Source of the DNA: Flavobacterium sp. CFS9
GTDB lineage: Bacteria; Bacteroidota; Bacteroidia; Flavobacteriales; Flavobacteriaceae
Direction: 5' to 3'
Length of the DNA: 64,000 nucleotides
Assembly (NCBI RefSeq): GCF_041154745.1
Contig: NZ_AP031573.1
Coordinates: 4,836,001-4,900,000 of the forward strand
This document shows, in pieces, positions 21,701 to 31,600 of the stretch. Positions within the stretch are counted from its first letter, which is position 1. Each line of letters starts with the position of its first letter. The notes below the pieces were generated by a model. The model searched no databases. It had not been told where the DNA came from and worked only from the letters and a program-made list of their open reading frames with translations. The translations under genes and the position numbers were made by a program.

Positions 21701-22646
21701 TTACTCCCTCCTCTTTACAGATCGTGTTTAATGATGCGCTCAGCTTCTGATCTAAGACTAAAGAGACAGCTGCTCCCGCATTGCTCGGAACCGAAGGACG
21801 GGGATAATCTGTTGGTAAGGACAAAGTACTTACGCCACTTAGTTTGGATTCCCAGTACGACAACTGATCCTCTAAAACTGCTCCTTCTAAATAGTTGCGC
21901 TGCCAAATCGCATAATCAGCATATTGTAAATGAAGTGTTGGTAGATTAGGTGTGCTGTTGGATTGTAATGCACTATATAATTGTGTAAACTCATTCACCA
22001 AAATTCCCTCTGACCAGCCATCACTGGCAATATGATGAAACACGCATACCAACACATATTTCTGATTCCCTAAAGTGTACAAACACGCTCGCAGTTTGTA
22101 ATCTTTTGATAAATCAAAAGGTTGGTTGATATAGTGGGCAATCTGATTTTTTAATAATTCATCCGATATAATCTCTGTATCTAGTGACCAGCCTTCTGCA
22201 CTGATGATTTGCTGATAAGCAATGCCTTCTTCTGATAAAAGCATACTGCGTAAGACCTCATGACGCGAAACAATGGTCTGTAATGCTTCTTCTAAAATTG
22301 AAATACTTACTCTTCCATCTAAATGCAGCACAATGGGCATGTTATATTCTGCACTACCGCCAAACTGATCCAAAAACCATAAACGCTCCTGACTAAACGA
22401 TAGTGGAATTTTAGTAAAAGTATTCCTATTGTAAGGAGTAATCTTTTTTAATAATTCTTCTGTTGTATTTTCATCCTGATACTTTTTTAGATATTGAATA
22501 ATTAATTCCTTATTAGTTTTGATCTCCAAAAGTATGGCCGGATCTATGTTGGTATTAGATTTAACACTTAATAAATCACCGTTTAATACTAATTTTATTC
22601 CTTCTTTATTTAATCTTTCAAAAAAACTTGAAAATTCCATGTGCAT
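9774..22646 (-). CDS. Nonribosomal peptide synthetase 2, four C-A-T modules
   Basis: Second NRPS, about 4290 aa. The open frame extends to a TTG at 22664 inside the upstream gene. ATG codons at 22646 or 22640 are better starts because they place the TubC-like docking domain (first ~55 residues) at the N-terminus, as in NRPS 3. Layout is docking-C-A-T-C-A-T-C-A-T-C-A-T. C-domain histidine motifs lie near residues 210, 1255, 2310 and 3365; the second reads HHIASDA instead of HHIASDG. Carrier LGGHSLL motifs lie near 1075, 2130, 3185 and 4240. Codes read by eye are DVWHLSLIDK (Ser), DLTKIGEIGK (close to the Asn code), DFWNIGMVHK (Thr) and DVWHLSLIDK (Ser). No epimerisation, methylation or release domain is seen. 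The C-terminus ends in a short KKIITI tail that could be the docking motif for NRPS 3. It follows NRPS 1 by 7-13 bases. Confidence 0.96.
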   Translation of the reverse strand: MHMEFSSFFERLNKEGIKLVLNGDLLSVKSNTNIDPAILLEIKTNKELIIQYLKKYQDENTTEELLKKITPYNRNTFTKIPLSFSQERLWFLDQFGGSAEYNMPIVLHLDGRVSISILEEALQTIVSRHEVLRSMLLSEEGIAYQQIISAEGWSLDTEIISDELLKNQIAHYINQPFDLSKDYKLRACLYTLGNQKYVLVCVFHHIASDGWSEGILVNEFTQLYSALQSNSTPNLPTLHLQYADYAIWQRNYLEGAVLEDQLSYWESKLSGVSTLSLPTDYPRPSVPSNAGAAVSLVLDQKLSASLNTICKEEGVTLFMLLLSAFKILLSRYSGQEDICVGTPIANRTQAELEGMIGFFVNTLALRSDLSGDPSFKDVLSRVKQTTLEGYDHQLTPFEKVVDRVVTSRDRSMSPLFQVMFVLQNEGDNQVQKENKLNNIIISEYEFDTVSSKFDLTFSASENNNGISLAVNYCTALFDKATIESMLLHYQELLQSIVSSTKQPISTLSMLSQAEEHQLLNVFNNTEAAYPSDKTIVDLFTEQVKQTPTAIAVVYEDAKLTYKELDERSNQLAHYLREQGVKPDTLVGICLERSLEMLIGILGILKSGGAYVPIDPEYPTDRIAYMLKDAGIDLVLSSQTSCNVINRGEDISVLCLDKDWELISGYPTVELRTVLTASNLAYVIYTSGSTGTPKGVMNEHSGIVNRLLWTQSHYQLKSDDAILQKTSFSFDVSVWEFLWAISCGARLVFAKPEGHKDVEYLKHIIEKENITTIHFVPSMLRVFLEDINLGDCKSLKQVLCSGEALQVDQVLLFKEKFRNVRLDNLYGPTEAAIDVSSWEVPLEDVLSQVLIGKPVANTSLYVLDHQNQLVPIGVIGELCIGGAQVARGYLNKEELTKEKFIANPFKEGERIYKTGDLARWLPDGNIEYIGRKDDQVKIRGYRIELGEIENALSSLAGVNQCCVLAKEDTAGNKRLVGYVVLEGALDKERLQNQLKLSLPEYMVPQLWVTLEKMPLTSNGKLDKKALPDPDGSDLSSTEYVAPRNETEEQLAAIWQNLLGVEQIGIYDNFFELGGHSLLATRLVSMIRKALMIEVSIREVFEHATISDLGTHIAAQSEVVLLPGIVAEERPARIPLSFSQERLWFLDQLQGSTEYHIPIVLSLEGALDISLLEQTLHGIVSRHEVLRSMLLSEEGIGYQQIISAEGWSLDTDTVSDELVLKNHIAHYAHKPFDLSKDYKLRACLYTLENQKYVLACVFHHIASDAWSGEILVHEFMELYSSLESNSTPNLPTLHLQYADYAIWQRKHLEGAVLENQLSYWESKLKGVSTLSLPTDYARALVPSNAGAAVSLEIDQKLSASLNTICKEEGVTMFMLLLSAFKVLLSRYSGQEDICVGTSIANRTQSDLEGMIGFFVNTLALRSDLSGNPSFKDLLSRVKQTTLESYDHQLAPFEKVVDRVITTRDRNMSPLFQVLFSLQNNQESNPVALKGLSLSSYDTQVVNSQFDLLFNISENQGGISLNMVYSTALFEKTTIERMLLHYQELLQNIAKNITEPVKNLSLLTPAEEHQLLNVFNHTTAAYPLDKTIVDLFAEQVKKTPAAIAVVCGDETLSYQELDAKSNDLALYLRNHYHVTSNDIVGLMLDRSIWSIISIIGTLKAGACYLPIDKEYPENRKSFLVKDANVKLLIIESESLFDVIEYAVPIFSIDVEFDSVLSQASSFPALKTNTIQLSDLVYVIYTSGSTGNPKGVMIEHNSLVNYLSYSISRYGDGDNAQSFPLFSSLSFDLTQTSIYLTLLTGGQLHIYKDNDVSSVLKAIVSNDAITSIKLTPSHLSFFRDLGHSPLKRFIIGGEQLTHSDLSHLGELDPSVKLFNEYGPTESTIGCSVLEVTHYESLDRIHIGRPVGNTHIYIVNEALGLLPIGVTGELCVGGIQVARGYLNREELTNEKFIDSPFLEGERMYKTGDLARWLPDGNIEYIGRKDDQVKIRGYRIELGEIENALSSLAGVNQCCVLAKEDTAGNKRLVGYVVLEGALDKEQLQNQLKLSLPEYMIPQLWVALDTMPLTGNGKLDKKALPDPDGSGLSSKEYVAPRNDTETQLAGIWQNLLGVERVGIHDDFFELGGHSLLATRLVSMIRKELSKEIEIADVFAYTTISDLETHLSSQSEGILLPVITGGERPERIPLSFSQERLWFLDQLQGSTEYHIPIVLSLEGALEISLLEQTLHGIVSRHEVLRSMLLSEEGIAYQQIISAEGWSLNTEVVSDELVLKNQIAHYINQPFDLSKDYKLRACLYTLGNQKYVLVCVFHHIASDGWSEGILVNEFTQLYSALQSNSIPNLPTLHLQYADYAIWQRNYLEGAVLEDQLSYWESKLSGVSTLSLPTDYPRPSVPSNAGAAVSLALDQKLSASLNTICKEEGVTLFMLLLSAFKILLSRYSGQEDICVGTPIANRTQAELEGMIGFFVNTLALRSDLSGDPSFKDVLSRVKQTTLEGYDHQLTPFEKVVDRVVTSRDRSMSPLFQVMFVLQNEGDNQVQKENKLNNIIISEYEFDTVSSKFDLTFSASENNNGISLVLNYCTALFDKATIESMLLHYQELLQSIVSSTKQPISTLSMLSQAEEHQLLNVFNNTEAAYPSDKTIVDLFTEQVKQTPTAIAVVYEDEKLTYKELDERSNQLAHYLREQGVKPDTLVGICLERSLEMLIGILGILKSGGAYVPIDPEYPTDRIAYMLKDAGIDLVLSSQTSCNVINRGEDISVLCLDKDWDLISGYPTVELSTVLTASNLAYVIYTSGSTGTPKGVLITHKNVVRLFKNESPLYDFGSGDVWTLFHSFCFDFSVWEMYGALLHGGRLVVVPKALTKDAVSFKELLIKEGVTVLNQTPGSFYVLQEEFLSKSSSHSLRYVIFGGEALNSTYLERWKRSYADCKLINMYGITETTVHVTYKEITETDTQSLISNIGTAIPTLGCYIVDAHLNLVPIGVEGELCISGAGVARGYLNREDLTNEKFIANPFSADKTSRLYRSGDLARWLPDGNIEYIGRKDDQVKIRGYRIELGEIENALSSLAGVNQCCVLAKEDTAGNKRLVGYVVLEGALNKEQLQNQLKLSLPQYMVPQLWVALDTMPLTGNGKLDKKALPDPDGSGLSSKEYVAPRNETETQLAEIWQNLLGVERAGIHDDFFELGGHSLLATRLVSMIRKDLKREVSIREVFEHTTISDLETHLSSQSEGILLPVITGGERPERIPLSFSQERLWFLDQLQGSTEYHIPIVLSLEGALEMSLLEQTLHGIVSRHEILRSMLLSEEGIAYQQIISAEGWSLDTEIISDEFVLKNQIADYAHKPFDLSKDYKLRACLYTLGNQKYVLVCVFHHIASDGWSEGILVNEFTQLYSALQSNSTPNLPTLHLQYADYAIWQRNYLEGAVLEDQLSYWESKLSGVSTLSLPIDYPRPSVPSNAGAAVSLVLDQKLSASLNTICKEEGVTLFMLLLSAFKILLSRYSGQEDICVGTPIANRTQAELEGMIGFFVNTLALRSDLSGDPSFKDVLSRVKQTTLEGYDHQLTPFEKVVDRVVTSRDRSMSPLFQVMFVLQNEGDNQVQKENKLNNIIISEYEFDTVSSKFDLTFSASENNNGISLAVNYCTALFDKATIESMLLHYQELLQSIVSSTKQPISTLSMLSQAEEHQLLNVFNNTEAAYPSDKTIVDLFTEQVKQTPTAIAVVYEDAKLTYKELDERSNQLAHYLREQGVKPDTLVGICLERSLEMLIGILGILKSGGAYVPIDPEYPTDRIAYMLKDAGIDLVLSSQTSCNVINRGEDISVLCLDKDWDLISGYPTVELSTVLTASNLAYVIYTSGSTGTPKGVMNEHSGIVNRLLWTQSHYQLKSDDAILQKTSFSFDVSVWEFLWAISCGARLVFAKPEGHKDVEYLKHIIEKENITTIHFVPSMLRVFLEDINLGDCKSLKQVLCSGEALQVDQVLLFKEKFRNVRLDNLYGPTEAAIDVSSWEVPLEDVLSQVLIGKPVANTSLYVLDHQNQLVPIGVIGELCIGGAQVARGYLNKEELTKEKFIANPFKEGERIYKTGDLARWLPDGNIEYIGRKDDQVKIRGYRIELGEIENALSSLVGVNQCCVLAKEDTAGNKRLVGYVVLEGALDKERLQNQLKLSLPEYMVPQLWVTLEKMPLTSNGKLDKKVLPDPDGSDLSSTEYVAPRNETEEQLAAIWQNLLGVEQIGIHDNFFELGGHSLLATRLVSMIRKEFEIEITIKDIFEFTRIEELGTYLRHKEIKEKESQDITYKKIITI
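9918..16170. repeat. Duplicated NRPS Thr-Ser dimodule, copy in NRPS 2
   Basis: Partner of 160-6412. It covers C3-A3(Thr)-T3-C4-A4(Ser)-T4 of NRPS 2. The unchanged 9758-base offset over about 6 kb means no net insertion or deletion since duplication, which points to a recent event or continuing gene conversion. Confidence 0.8.
19233..22130. repeat. Ser-module cassette shared with NRPS 3 module 3
   Basis: NRPS 2 module 1 (A-Ser, carrier and much of C1) matches positions 1 to about 2900 of the window at a constant offset of 19232; for example 729-935 matches 19961-20167. The A-domain part is also matched by 10487-10693. The identity includes the carrier region at 19233-19400, which NRPS 2 module 4 does not share, so this module is closer to NRPS 3 module 3 there. 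Confidence 0.7.
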
Positions 22647-22653
22647 TATTAAA

Positions 22654-25600
22654 TTATAATTCAATGTTTATACTATAATCATTTTTAGTATCAGTAGAGT
22701 TGACTAGTTTATAGATGATATATGATGCCAACTCTTCTACAGTATTAAATCTGAAAATGTTTCGAATAGATACTTCTATTAACAGTTCTCTACGAATCAT
22801 AGACACTAAGCGGGTTGCCAATAAACTATGCCCTCCCAATTCAAAAAAGTTATCATGAATTCCTACCTTATCAATCCCTAATAATTCTTGCCAGATTTCT
22901 GCTAACTGCGCTTCCGTTTCGTTGCGTGGTGCTACATATTCTTTACTTGATAATTCTGACTCATCCAGATTTGGTAATGACTTTTTATCCAGCTTTCCAT
23001 TACTGGTTAATGGCATTGCCTCTAAAGTCACCCACAATTGGGGAACCATATATTCCGGCAAACTTATCTTTAATTGTTCTTGTAATACTTCTTTATCGAA
23101 ATCTCCCTCAGGAATAACATAACCAACTAGACGCTTGCTACCACCTGAATCTTCCCTAGCCAATACACAACATTGTGCTACTCCTGGTAAAGAAGACAAG
23201 ACGTTTTCAATCTCGCCCAATTCTATACGATAACCTCTAATCTTAACCTGGTCGTCTTTTCTTCCTACAAGCTCAATATTACCATCAGGTAACCAACGTG
23301 CCAAATCGCCTGTTCTATAAACTCGTTCTCCCTCTTTATACAAATTCGATATAAACTTCTCATTTGTTAATTCTTCTCGGTTTAAATACCCTCTTGCTAC
23401 CTGAACGCCTCCTATACACAATTCTCCAATTACTCCTAATGGCACTATCTTATTATAATTATCTACTATGTATATCTTAACATTATCAATCGCTCTTCCT
23501 ATATTTACTTTTTGAAAACGATTTAATCTTTGCGCTGTAACCCAAATAGTAGCCTCTGTTGGACCATATAGATTCCAAACAAAATTGCTTATAGTAGTAA
23601 GGCTATCCTTTAAAGATTCCTTAATTGCTTCTCCTCCGGTTAAAATTGTAACTCCTTCTTTATTGTCCCAGTTATTATCAATAAGCATTTGCCAGGTTGA
23701 TGGTGTCGCCTGCATAAAATCAGGGCGGTAATCCGCTATAAAAGATTGAAGTTTATCTGCATCTTTTATGGAAATGCTATCTAACATGATAACTTTAGCT
23801 CCTAATAATAAAGGAGTGAAAAATTCTAAATAAAAAATATCAAAAGTGTATGTTGTCACTGATAGAAACGAATTTAAATCACTCATTCTTAAACCATTAA
23901 TCATACTCAACAAGAAATTAACTAAACTGGTATGAACAACAGGAACTCCTTTAGGAACACCTGTACTTCCCGAAGTGTAAATAACATATGCCAAATTAGA
24001 AGGCGATAACAGAGAACTCAATTCACTTTTTGAGCAGTTCGAGATAAGATCCCAATCACTGTCTAAAGATAAAACTGATAAACCTTCACGTTTATCTATA
24101 ACTGTACGGCTTAACTCACTGCTTAACACCAAATCAATACCAGCATCTGTAAGCATGTAATTTATACGATCTCTTGGGAAATCCGGATCGATTGGAACAT
24201 AAGCACCTCCCGATTTTAAGATTCCCAGAATACTAATAAACATCTCTAAACTACGTTCCAAACAAATACCAACAAGAGCATCTCGTTTAACTCCTTTTTC
24301 TTGCAAATAATGTCCCAACTGATTCGAACGTTGGTCTAATTCTTTATAACTTAGTTCCTCACCATTATAAACAACTGCAATAGCAGCTGGTGTTCGTTTA
24401 ACCTGTTCAGTGAATAAATCAATTACAGTCTTATCTTTTGGATATGCGACATCAGTTTTATTAAAAACATCCAATAATTGATGTTTTTCTTCTTTGGTAA
24501 GCATTGACAGATTGCCCAAAGACTTGGAAGTATCGGCTACGACGCTTTTTAACAACTCTTGATAATGCAACAGCATTCGATCGATTGTTGTCTTTTCAAA
24601 CAAGGCAGTACTGTAATTTATGTTCAGTGAAATTCCTTCCTCTCCTTCTGATACATTCAATGTCAAATCAAACTGTGTAGTAACCATATCAAACTCATAA
24701 TCTGATACCACAACCCCCTCTAAATCTAATTTTTTATTCGTTACTGATGCGTTCTGTACTATAAACATCACTTGGAACAAAGGGGTCATGCTCATATCCC
24801 GGGTAGTAACTACACGATCGACTACTTTCTCAAAAGGAACTAACTGATGGTCGTATCCCTCCAAAGTAGTCTGCTTGACCATTGTCAATAGCTCTCTGAA
24901 GCTAGGATCACCGCTCAAATCACTTCGAAGTGCCAGCGTATTGACAAAAAAACCTATCATGCCCTCTAACTCCGATTGTGTACGGTTAGCTATAGGGGTT
25001 CCTACACAAACATCCTCCTGTCCTGTATATCGGAACAACAAAACCTTAAAAATGGACAAAAACAACATGAACAAAGTTACTCCCTCTTCTTTGCATACTG
25101 ACTCCAATGAAGCGCTTAGTTCATTATCCAGTACAAAAGAAACACTCGCTCCCACACTACTCTGCACAGAAGGACGTATATGATCTGTTGGTAACGATAA
25201 AGTACCAACACCTTTCAATTTCTCCTCCCAATACAACAACTGGTTCTCTAAAATAATTCCTTCTAAATACTTGCGCTGCCAGATCGCATAATCTGTGTAC
25301 TGTAAACTAAGCTCTGGTAAAGCGGCCGTCTTACCAAATTGCAGAGCATTGTACAATTCCATAAACTCATTGGTCAGGATTCCTCCTGACCAGCCATCAC
25401 TGGCAATATGATGAAATACAATTGCTAAGACATATTGATTGTCTCCAAGATCATACAAACATGCTCGTAGCTTGTAATCTTTCGATAAATCAAAAGGACG
25501 CATCAGATAATCCCGAAGACTGCTTTCGGACATTGATCTGTTTTTTATTTCCAATTGATCCAATGACCAGTTTTTAGCGCTGATAATTTCCTGATAACCA

Positions 25601-28600
25601 ATTCCTTCTTCTGAAAGAAGCATACTGCGTAAAACCTCATGACGGGAAACAATCTCCTGCAAGGTTTGCTTCAGTACCGATACTTCTAATACGCCTTCTA
25701 AACGAAGAACAATAGGGATGTGATATTCTGTACTGCCTTGCAACTGATCCAAAAACCATAATCGTTCCTGACTAAAGGATAAAGGAATGCGAACAGGACG
25801 ATCCTCTACAATAATATTTGGCAATAAAACTCCTTCTGACTGGACGGATACATGAGCTGCTAATTCGGTGATTGTGGTATGTTCAAATATTTCCTTGATA
25901 GTAACTTCTATACATAACTTTTTTCGAATCATGGAAACCAAACGAGTAGCTAATAAACTATGCCCTCCAAGCTCAAAGAAATTATCATGAATCCCTATGT
26001 TTTCTATACCCAATAATCCCTGCCAAATCGTTACTAATTGATTCTCTATTTCGTTTCGAGGAGCAATATATTTACTGGTTGACAACTCTGAGTTTTCCGG
26101 ATCTGGCAATGCTTTTTTATCCAGCTTACCATTAGTGGTTAATGGCATTACTTCTAAAGTCACCCACAATTGTGGAACCATATACTCAGGTAAACTTAGC
26201 TTTAATTGGTTTTGTACTATTTCTTTATCAAAATCACCCTCAGGTACCACATAACCAACTAAACGTTTGGAGTTATTTGGATCTTCTTTGGCTAAAACGC
26301 AACACTGGGCAACTCCTGATAATGATGATAATACATTTTCAATCTCTCCTAATTCAATACGATAGCCCCGAATTTTAACCTGATCATCTTTTCTGCCTAT
26401 AAATTCAAGGTTGCCATCTGGTAACCAGCGTGCCAAATCTCCTGTTTTATAAATTCGCTCTCCTTCAATAAAAGGATTGTTTATAAATTTTTCTTTGGTT
26501 AATTGTTCCAGATTTAAATAACCTCGTGCTACTCCTGCTCCTCCCACACATAATTCACCTACTACTCCAACAGGTAAAAGATTGTGTTCCTCATTCATCA
26601 CATACACCTGAGTATTATCAATAGGTTTCCCAATGGATACCCTATTTTTTATACCTCCCTGGAAAGTCGTAGAACAAATACTTGCTTCTGTAGGTCCGTA
26701 AGCGTTAATGTAGTTGTAATGCTCAGAAAATCTCTTCGCTACTTCTAAAGGTATTGACTCTCCTGCAGTAACCAGAGTTTTAATACTTTTTATATCGTCA
26801 ACAGCTAATAATTGTAAAAAAGCCGGTGGCAAGGTTGCAAAAGTAATAGCATTATTTGCTATAAAGTTTCTAAAAAAGGTAACATCTGATTTTGCTTCTT
26901 CTTTTATAATGCATAAGCGACTGCCACTCAAAAGAGAAATACCTATCTCCCAAATAGAAGCATCAAACGAAATACTCGCAAATTGCAGACAGCTATCCTT
27001 ATTGGTAATTGAAAAAGCAGAAATCTGAGATAGTATTGTATTGACAATATTTCGATGTTCAATCATTACCCCTTTTGGTTTACCCGTACTACCCGAAGTG
27101 TAAATAATGTATGCCAAATTATCAGAGCTGATATTTATTTCAGGTAAGTCACCAGAGTAATCGGAGCAATTCTTTTTGAATGTTTCCAGTACTAAATCAT
27201 CTATAACAATAGAACAGTTACTATCTTTCTTTATGTATTCTTTTCTTTCTTCCGGAAAATTGGAATCTATTGGTACATAAGCTGCACCTGTTTTCAATAT
27301 CGCAAGAAATGAAATAATTAACCATTCACTGCGCTCTAAAACTACTCCTATTAGACTATCTGCAATAATACTATTATTTGATAATAAATAATGAGCCAAT
27401 TGATTGGAGTGTTTATCTAATTCTTTATAAGTTAGTTCCACGTCCTTATAAAGAATTGCGATAGCATTTGGTGTTTGTTTAACCTGTTCGACAAATAAAT
27501 CTATTATGGTCTTATCTACTGGATATACAGCATCAGTGTCATTAAAAACATCTAATAGTTGGTGTTTTTCTTTATTAGACAGGATATTCAACGTATTTAT
27601 GCTTACTTCTTTTTCAAAAGTTAAGCCATCTATAAGTTGAATTAATGATTGTTCCATGAATTGAAGTATACGACCTGCTCCAATGTTCACATCCACAAGT
27701 GCTGTTAATCCAAAATCAATACCAAAATCATCTACAATAAAGTTAAAAGGATAGTTCGTTCGTTCATAATCATCAATTAGCGTTATCCCCAAATTTTTCA
27801 TATTACCCTCTTCTACTGCTGAAGAATGACGGTAATTTAATAAAGCACTGAAAAGAGCCATTTGATTGGAAATACCACTCCAATCCTGAATGTAAGGTAA
27901 AGGAGTTTGCTCATAAGATAACAATTCTCCTAATCTTAACTTAACTTCCTCTAAATACTCCATAACACTGCCTTTTAATTCCAAAGCAACTGGTAGTGTA
28001 TTGATAAACAAACCTAAAGAATCTGCCGCACCTAAAGAGCCTTGCAAACGTCCAGAAAATAAGGAGCCAAACACCGCATACTGCTTATTACTGCATCTTG
28101 CTATTACCAATCCGAAAGCCGCATGAAACAATACAGCAGGACTAATACTTAAATGGACACAAGTAGTCCGCAATGCTGTACTTAAATCTTTAGAAAGGGT
28201 AACTGTGGCCTCTTCAATTTTTGTACCATCTCCTAAGGCATTTGATAAATTAAATGGATAGGTAGGTTCATTAATTGCTCCCAATAATGACCTAAAATAA
28301 GACTCTCCATCGCTGACTGATTGTGCATGCAAAGTATGCCCAATAAAATCCCGATATAAAAAAGGAACTGAAAGATTTTCCCCTTCTCCTGACAGGTGTA
28401 CCATTACCTCTTCCATGATTTTCTCTAAACCAACATGGTCCATTATTAAATGGTGATAATAGACTACCAGATAATATGATTCGTTCTCAGGATCATCTGT
28501 TACTTTCAATTCCAGTAATGGAGCCTTAGAGGTATCCATCCAATGAGTGCCTGAAGTTGCCAATACTTTCAACTGTGGTAAAATAGCTTTGGAATTATCC

Positions 28601-31600
28601 AAGTTTGAACTCTCTAATAACTCTACTGATAAAACAGCTTCTCGCAATACTACCTGAACAACATCAGGTAAATCAGCACTTAAAAAACAGGTACGCAAAA
28701 TATCATGGCGATTCACCACAAACTGTAAGGCTTCAATAAAGTCTGTACGCTTTTTTGAATCAGAAAATGAAAGTAAACCCGAAAGAATATAAGGATCTCC
28801 CTGAACAGCATTGCTCATAAGATGGTGAAAATAAATCCCTTCTTGTAATGGAGATAAAGGATAGATGTCTTCAATATTTGAAAAACCACCTGGAACCATT
28901 GCCACTATCTTATCTAAATCGTTTTGCTCAAAATCAAGTAAAGGAACCATCAATGGTGTGATACAATCACTTGTTGCTAAAATTCCATTAGCAGGAACAG
29001 TGTAAACAAACGATATCGAAGATAGCTTATCACCAATAGAAGCTATAGTTGGGCCTGCAAAAATATCTTTAACTGCGATATTAAAATCTAACGTCTGCAG
29101 ACGGGATATCAATTGAACTACCAGTAAACTATGACCTCCGAGTTCGAAGAAATTATCATGAATTCCTACTCGTTCTACTCCTAACAGATTTTGCCAGATT
29201 TCAGCTAATTGGGTTTCTGTTTCGTTGCGGGGCGCTACATATTCTTTACTCGATAGCCCTGAACCATCCGGATCCGGTAATGCTTTTTTATCCAGCTTTC
29301 CGTTACCGGTTAATGGCATTGTATCTAATGCCACCCATAATTGGGGAACCATGTATTGTGGCAGACTTAATTTTAATTGGTTTTGTAATTGCTCTTTGTT
29401 CAATGCTCCTTCTAAAACTACATAACCAACCAGACGTTTATTACCTGCTGTATCTTCTTTAGCCAGAACACAACATTGATTTACACCCGCTAAAGAAGAC
29501 AAGGCGTTTTCGATCTCGCCTAATTCTATTCGATAGCCGCGAATTTTAACCTGATCGTCTTTTCTGCCGATATATTCTATGTTACCATCCGGAAGCCAGC
29601 GTGCTAAATCACCCGATCGGTATAATCTGGAAGTTTTATCCGCACTAAACGGATTCGCTATAAACTTCTCATTGGTTAAGTCTTCTCTATTTAAATAACC
29701 TCGTGCTACTCCTGCTCCCGAGATACACAATTCTCCTTCTACTCCTATGGGAACCAAATTTAAATGAGCATCCACTATGTAACATCCTAATGTTGGAATT
29801 GCAGTACCTATATTACTGATCAGACTCTGTGTATCTGTCTCTGTAATCTCTTTGTAAGTGACATGTACAGTTGTTTCTGTGATGCCATACATGTTGATTA
29901 GTTTACAATCTGCATAAGAACGCTTCCATCTTTCCAAATAAGTAGAATTCAGAGCCTCTCCTCCAAAAATTACATAACGCAGAGAATGTGATGAGCTTTT
30001 GGATAAAAATTCTTCCTGAAGTACGTAAAATGAACCTGGTGTCTGGTTTAAAACTGTTACACCTTCTTTTATTAATAATTCCTTAAAAGAAACAGCATCT
30101 TTTGTTAGGGCCTTAGGAACAACCACTAAACGGCCTCCATGCAATAAGGCGCCATACATTTCCCATACTGAGAAATCAAAACAAAAGGAATGAAACAAAG
30201 TCCAGACATCACCGGACCCAAAATCATATAACGGGGATTCGTTTTTAAATAATCGAACTACATTTTTATGCGTTATCAAAACTCCCTTAGGTGTACCGGT
30301 GCTTCCTGAGGTATATATCACATATGCTAAATTAGAGGCCGTCAGCACAGTACTAAGCTCTACTGTTGGATAACCTGAGATAAGATCCCAATCTTTATCC
30401 AGACACAGAACGGATATATCCTCACCTCTGTTTATAACATTACAACTGGTTTGACTGCTTAAAACCAAATCAATACCAGCATCTTTAAGCATATAAGCGA
30501 TACGATCTGTTGGATACTCCGGATCAATAGGAACATAAGCGCCTCCTGATTTTAAGATTCCCAAAATACCAATTAGCATTTCTAAACTGCGCTCCAGACA
30601 GATCCCTACAAGAGTATCGGGTTTTACACCCTGCTCGCGTAAATAGTGTGCCAACTGATTGGAGCGCTCGTCTAATTCTTTGTAGGTTAGTTTTGCATCT
30701 TCATAAACAACTGCAATAGCCGTTGGTGTTTGTTTAACCTGCTCGGTAAATAAATCAACAATTGTTTTATCTGATGGATAGGCAGCTTCAGTGTTATTGA
30801 AAACATTCAATAATTGATGCTCTTCTGCCTGGCTAAGCATCGACAGAGTACTTATCGGTTGTTTGATATTGCTTACAATACTTTGCAATAATTCCTGATA
30901 ATGCAGCAGCATACTCTCGATTGTAGCCTTATCAAATAAAGCGGTGCAATATGACATGTCCAATGAAATACCATTATTATCCTCAAATACATTTAACATC
31001 AAATCAAATTGAGAGGTAATGTTATCAAACTTATAATTTGAAATCTTAATATTCTCTAAACTCAATTCTCGAGATGCATCAGGCGTATTCTGTAACACAA
31101 AAAGTACTTGAAACAAAGGATTCATAGACATGTCACGAGTAGTAACCACACGATCTACTACCTTTTCAAAAGGAGCTAATTGATGGTCATATCCCTCTAA
31201 GGTTGTCTGTTTTACCCTTGCTAATAAATTACTAAAACTTGGGTTTCCACTTAAATCACTGCGAAGAGCAATAGTGTTTACAAAAAAGCCAATCATGTCT
31301 TCTAACTCCAATTGCGTACGATTTGCAATTGGTGTTCCCACACAAATATCAGACTGCCCACTATAACGAGACAATAAAACTTTGAAGGCTGATAATAAAA
31401 ACATAAACAGCGTAACACCTTCTGATCGGCATAAGAAATCTAAGGATGCTGTTAACGTTTTATCTAATACAGAAGATATAGAAGCTCCAATTGTGCTATG
31501 TACTGAAGGGCGTGCATAATCCATTGGCAATGCTAAAGTGCTAACGTCTTGCAGCTTCTCTTCCCAATAAGATAATTGCTCTTCTAAAGCAGTATCTACT

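Noticed and set aside
1..22640. Repeated blocks as insertion sequences or CRISPR
   Set aside because: The repeats are in-frame NRPS domains. No transposase, terminal inverted repeats or short spaced repeats were seen.
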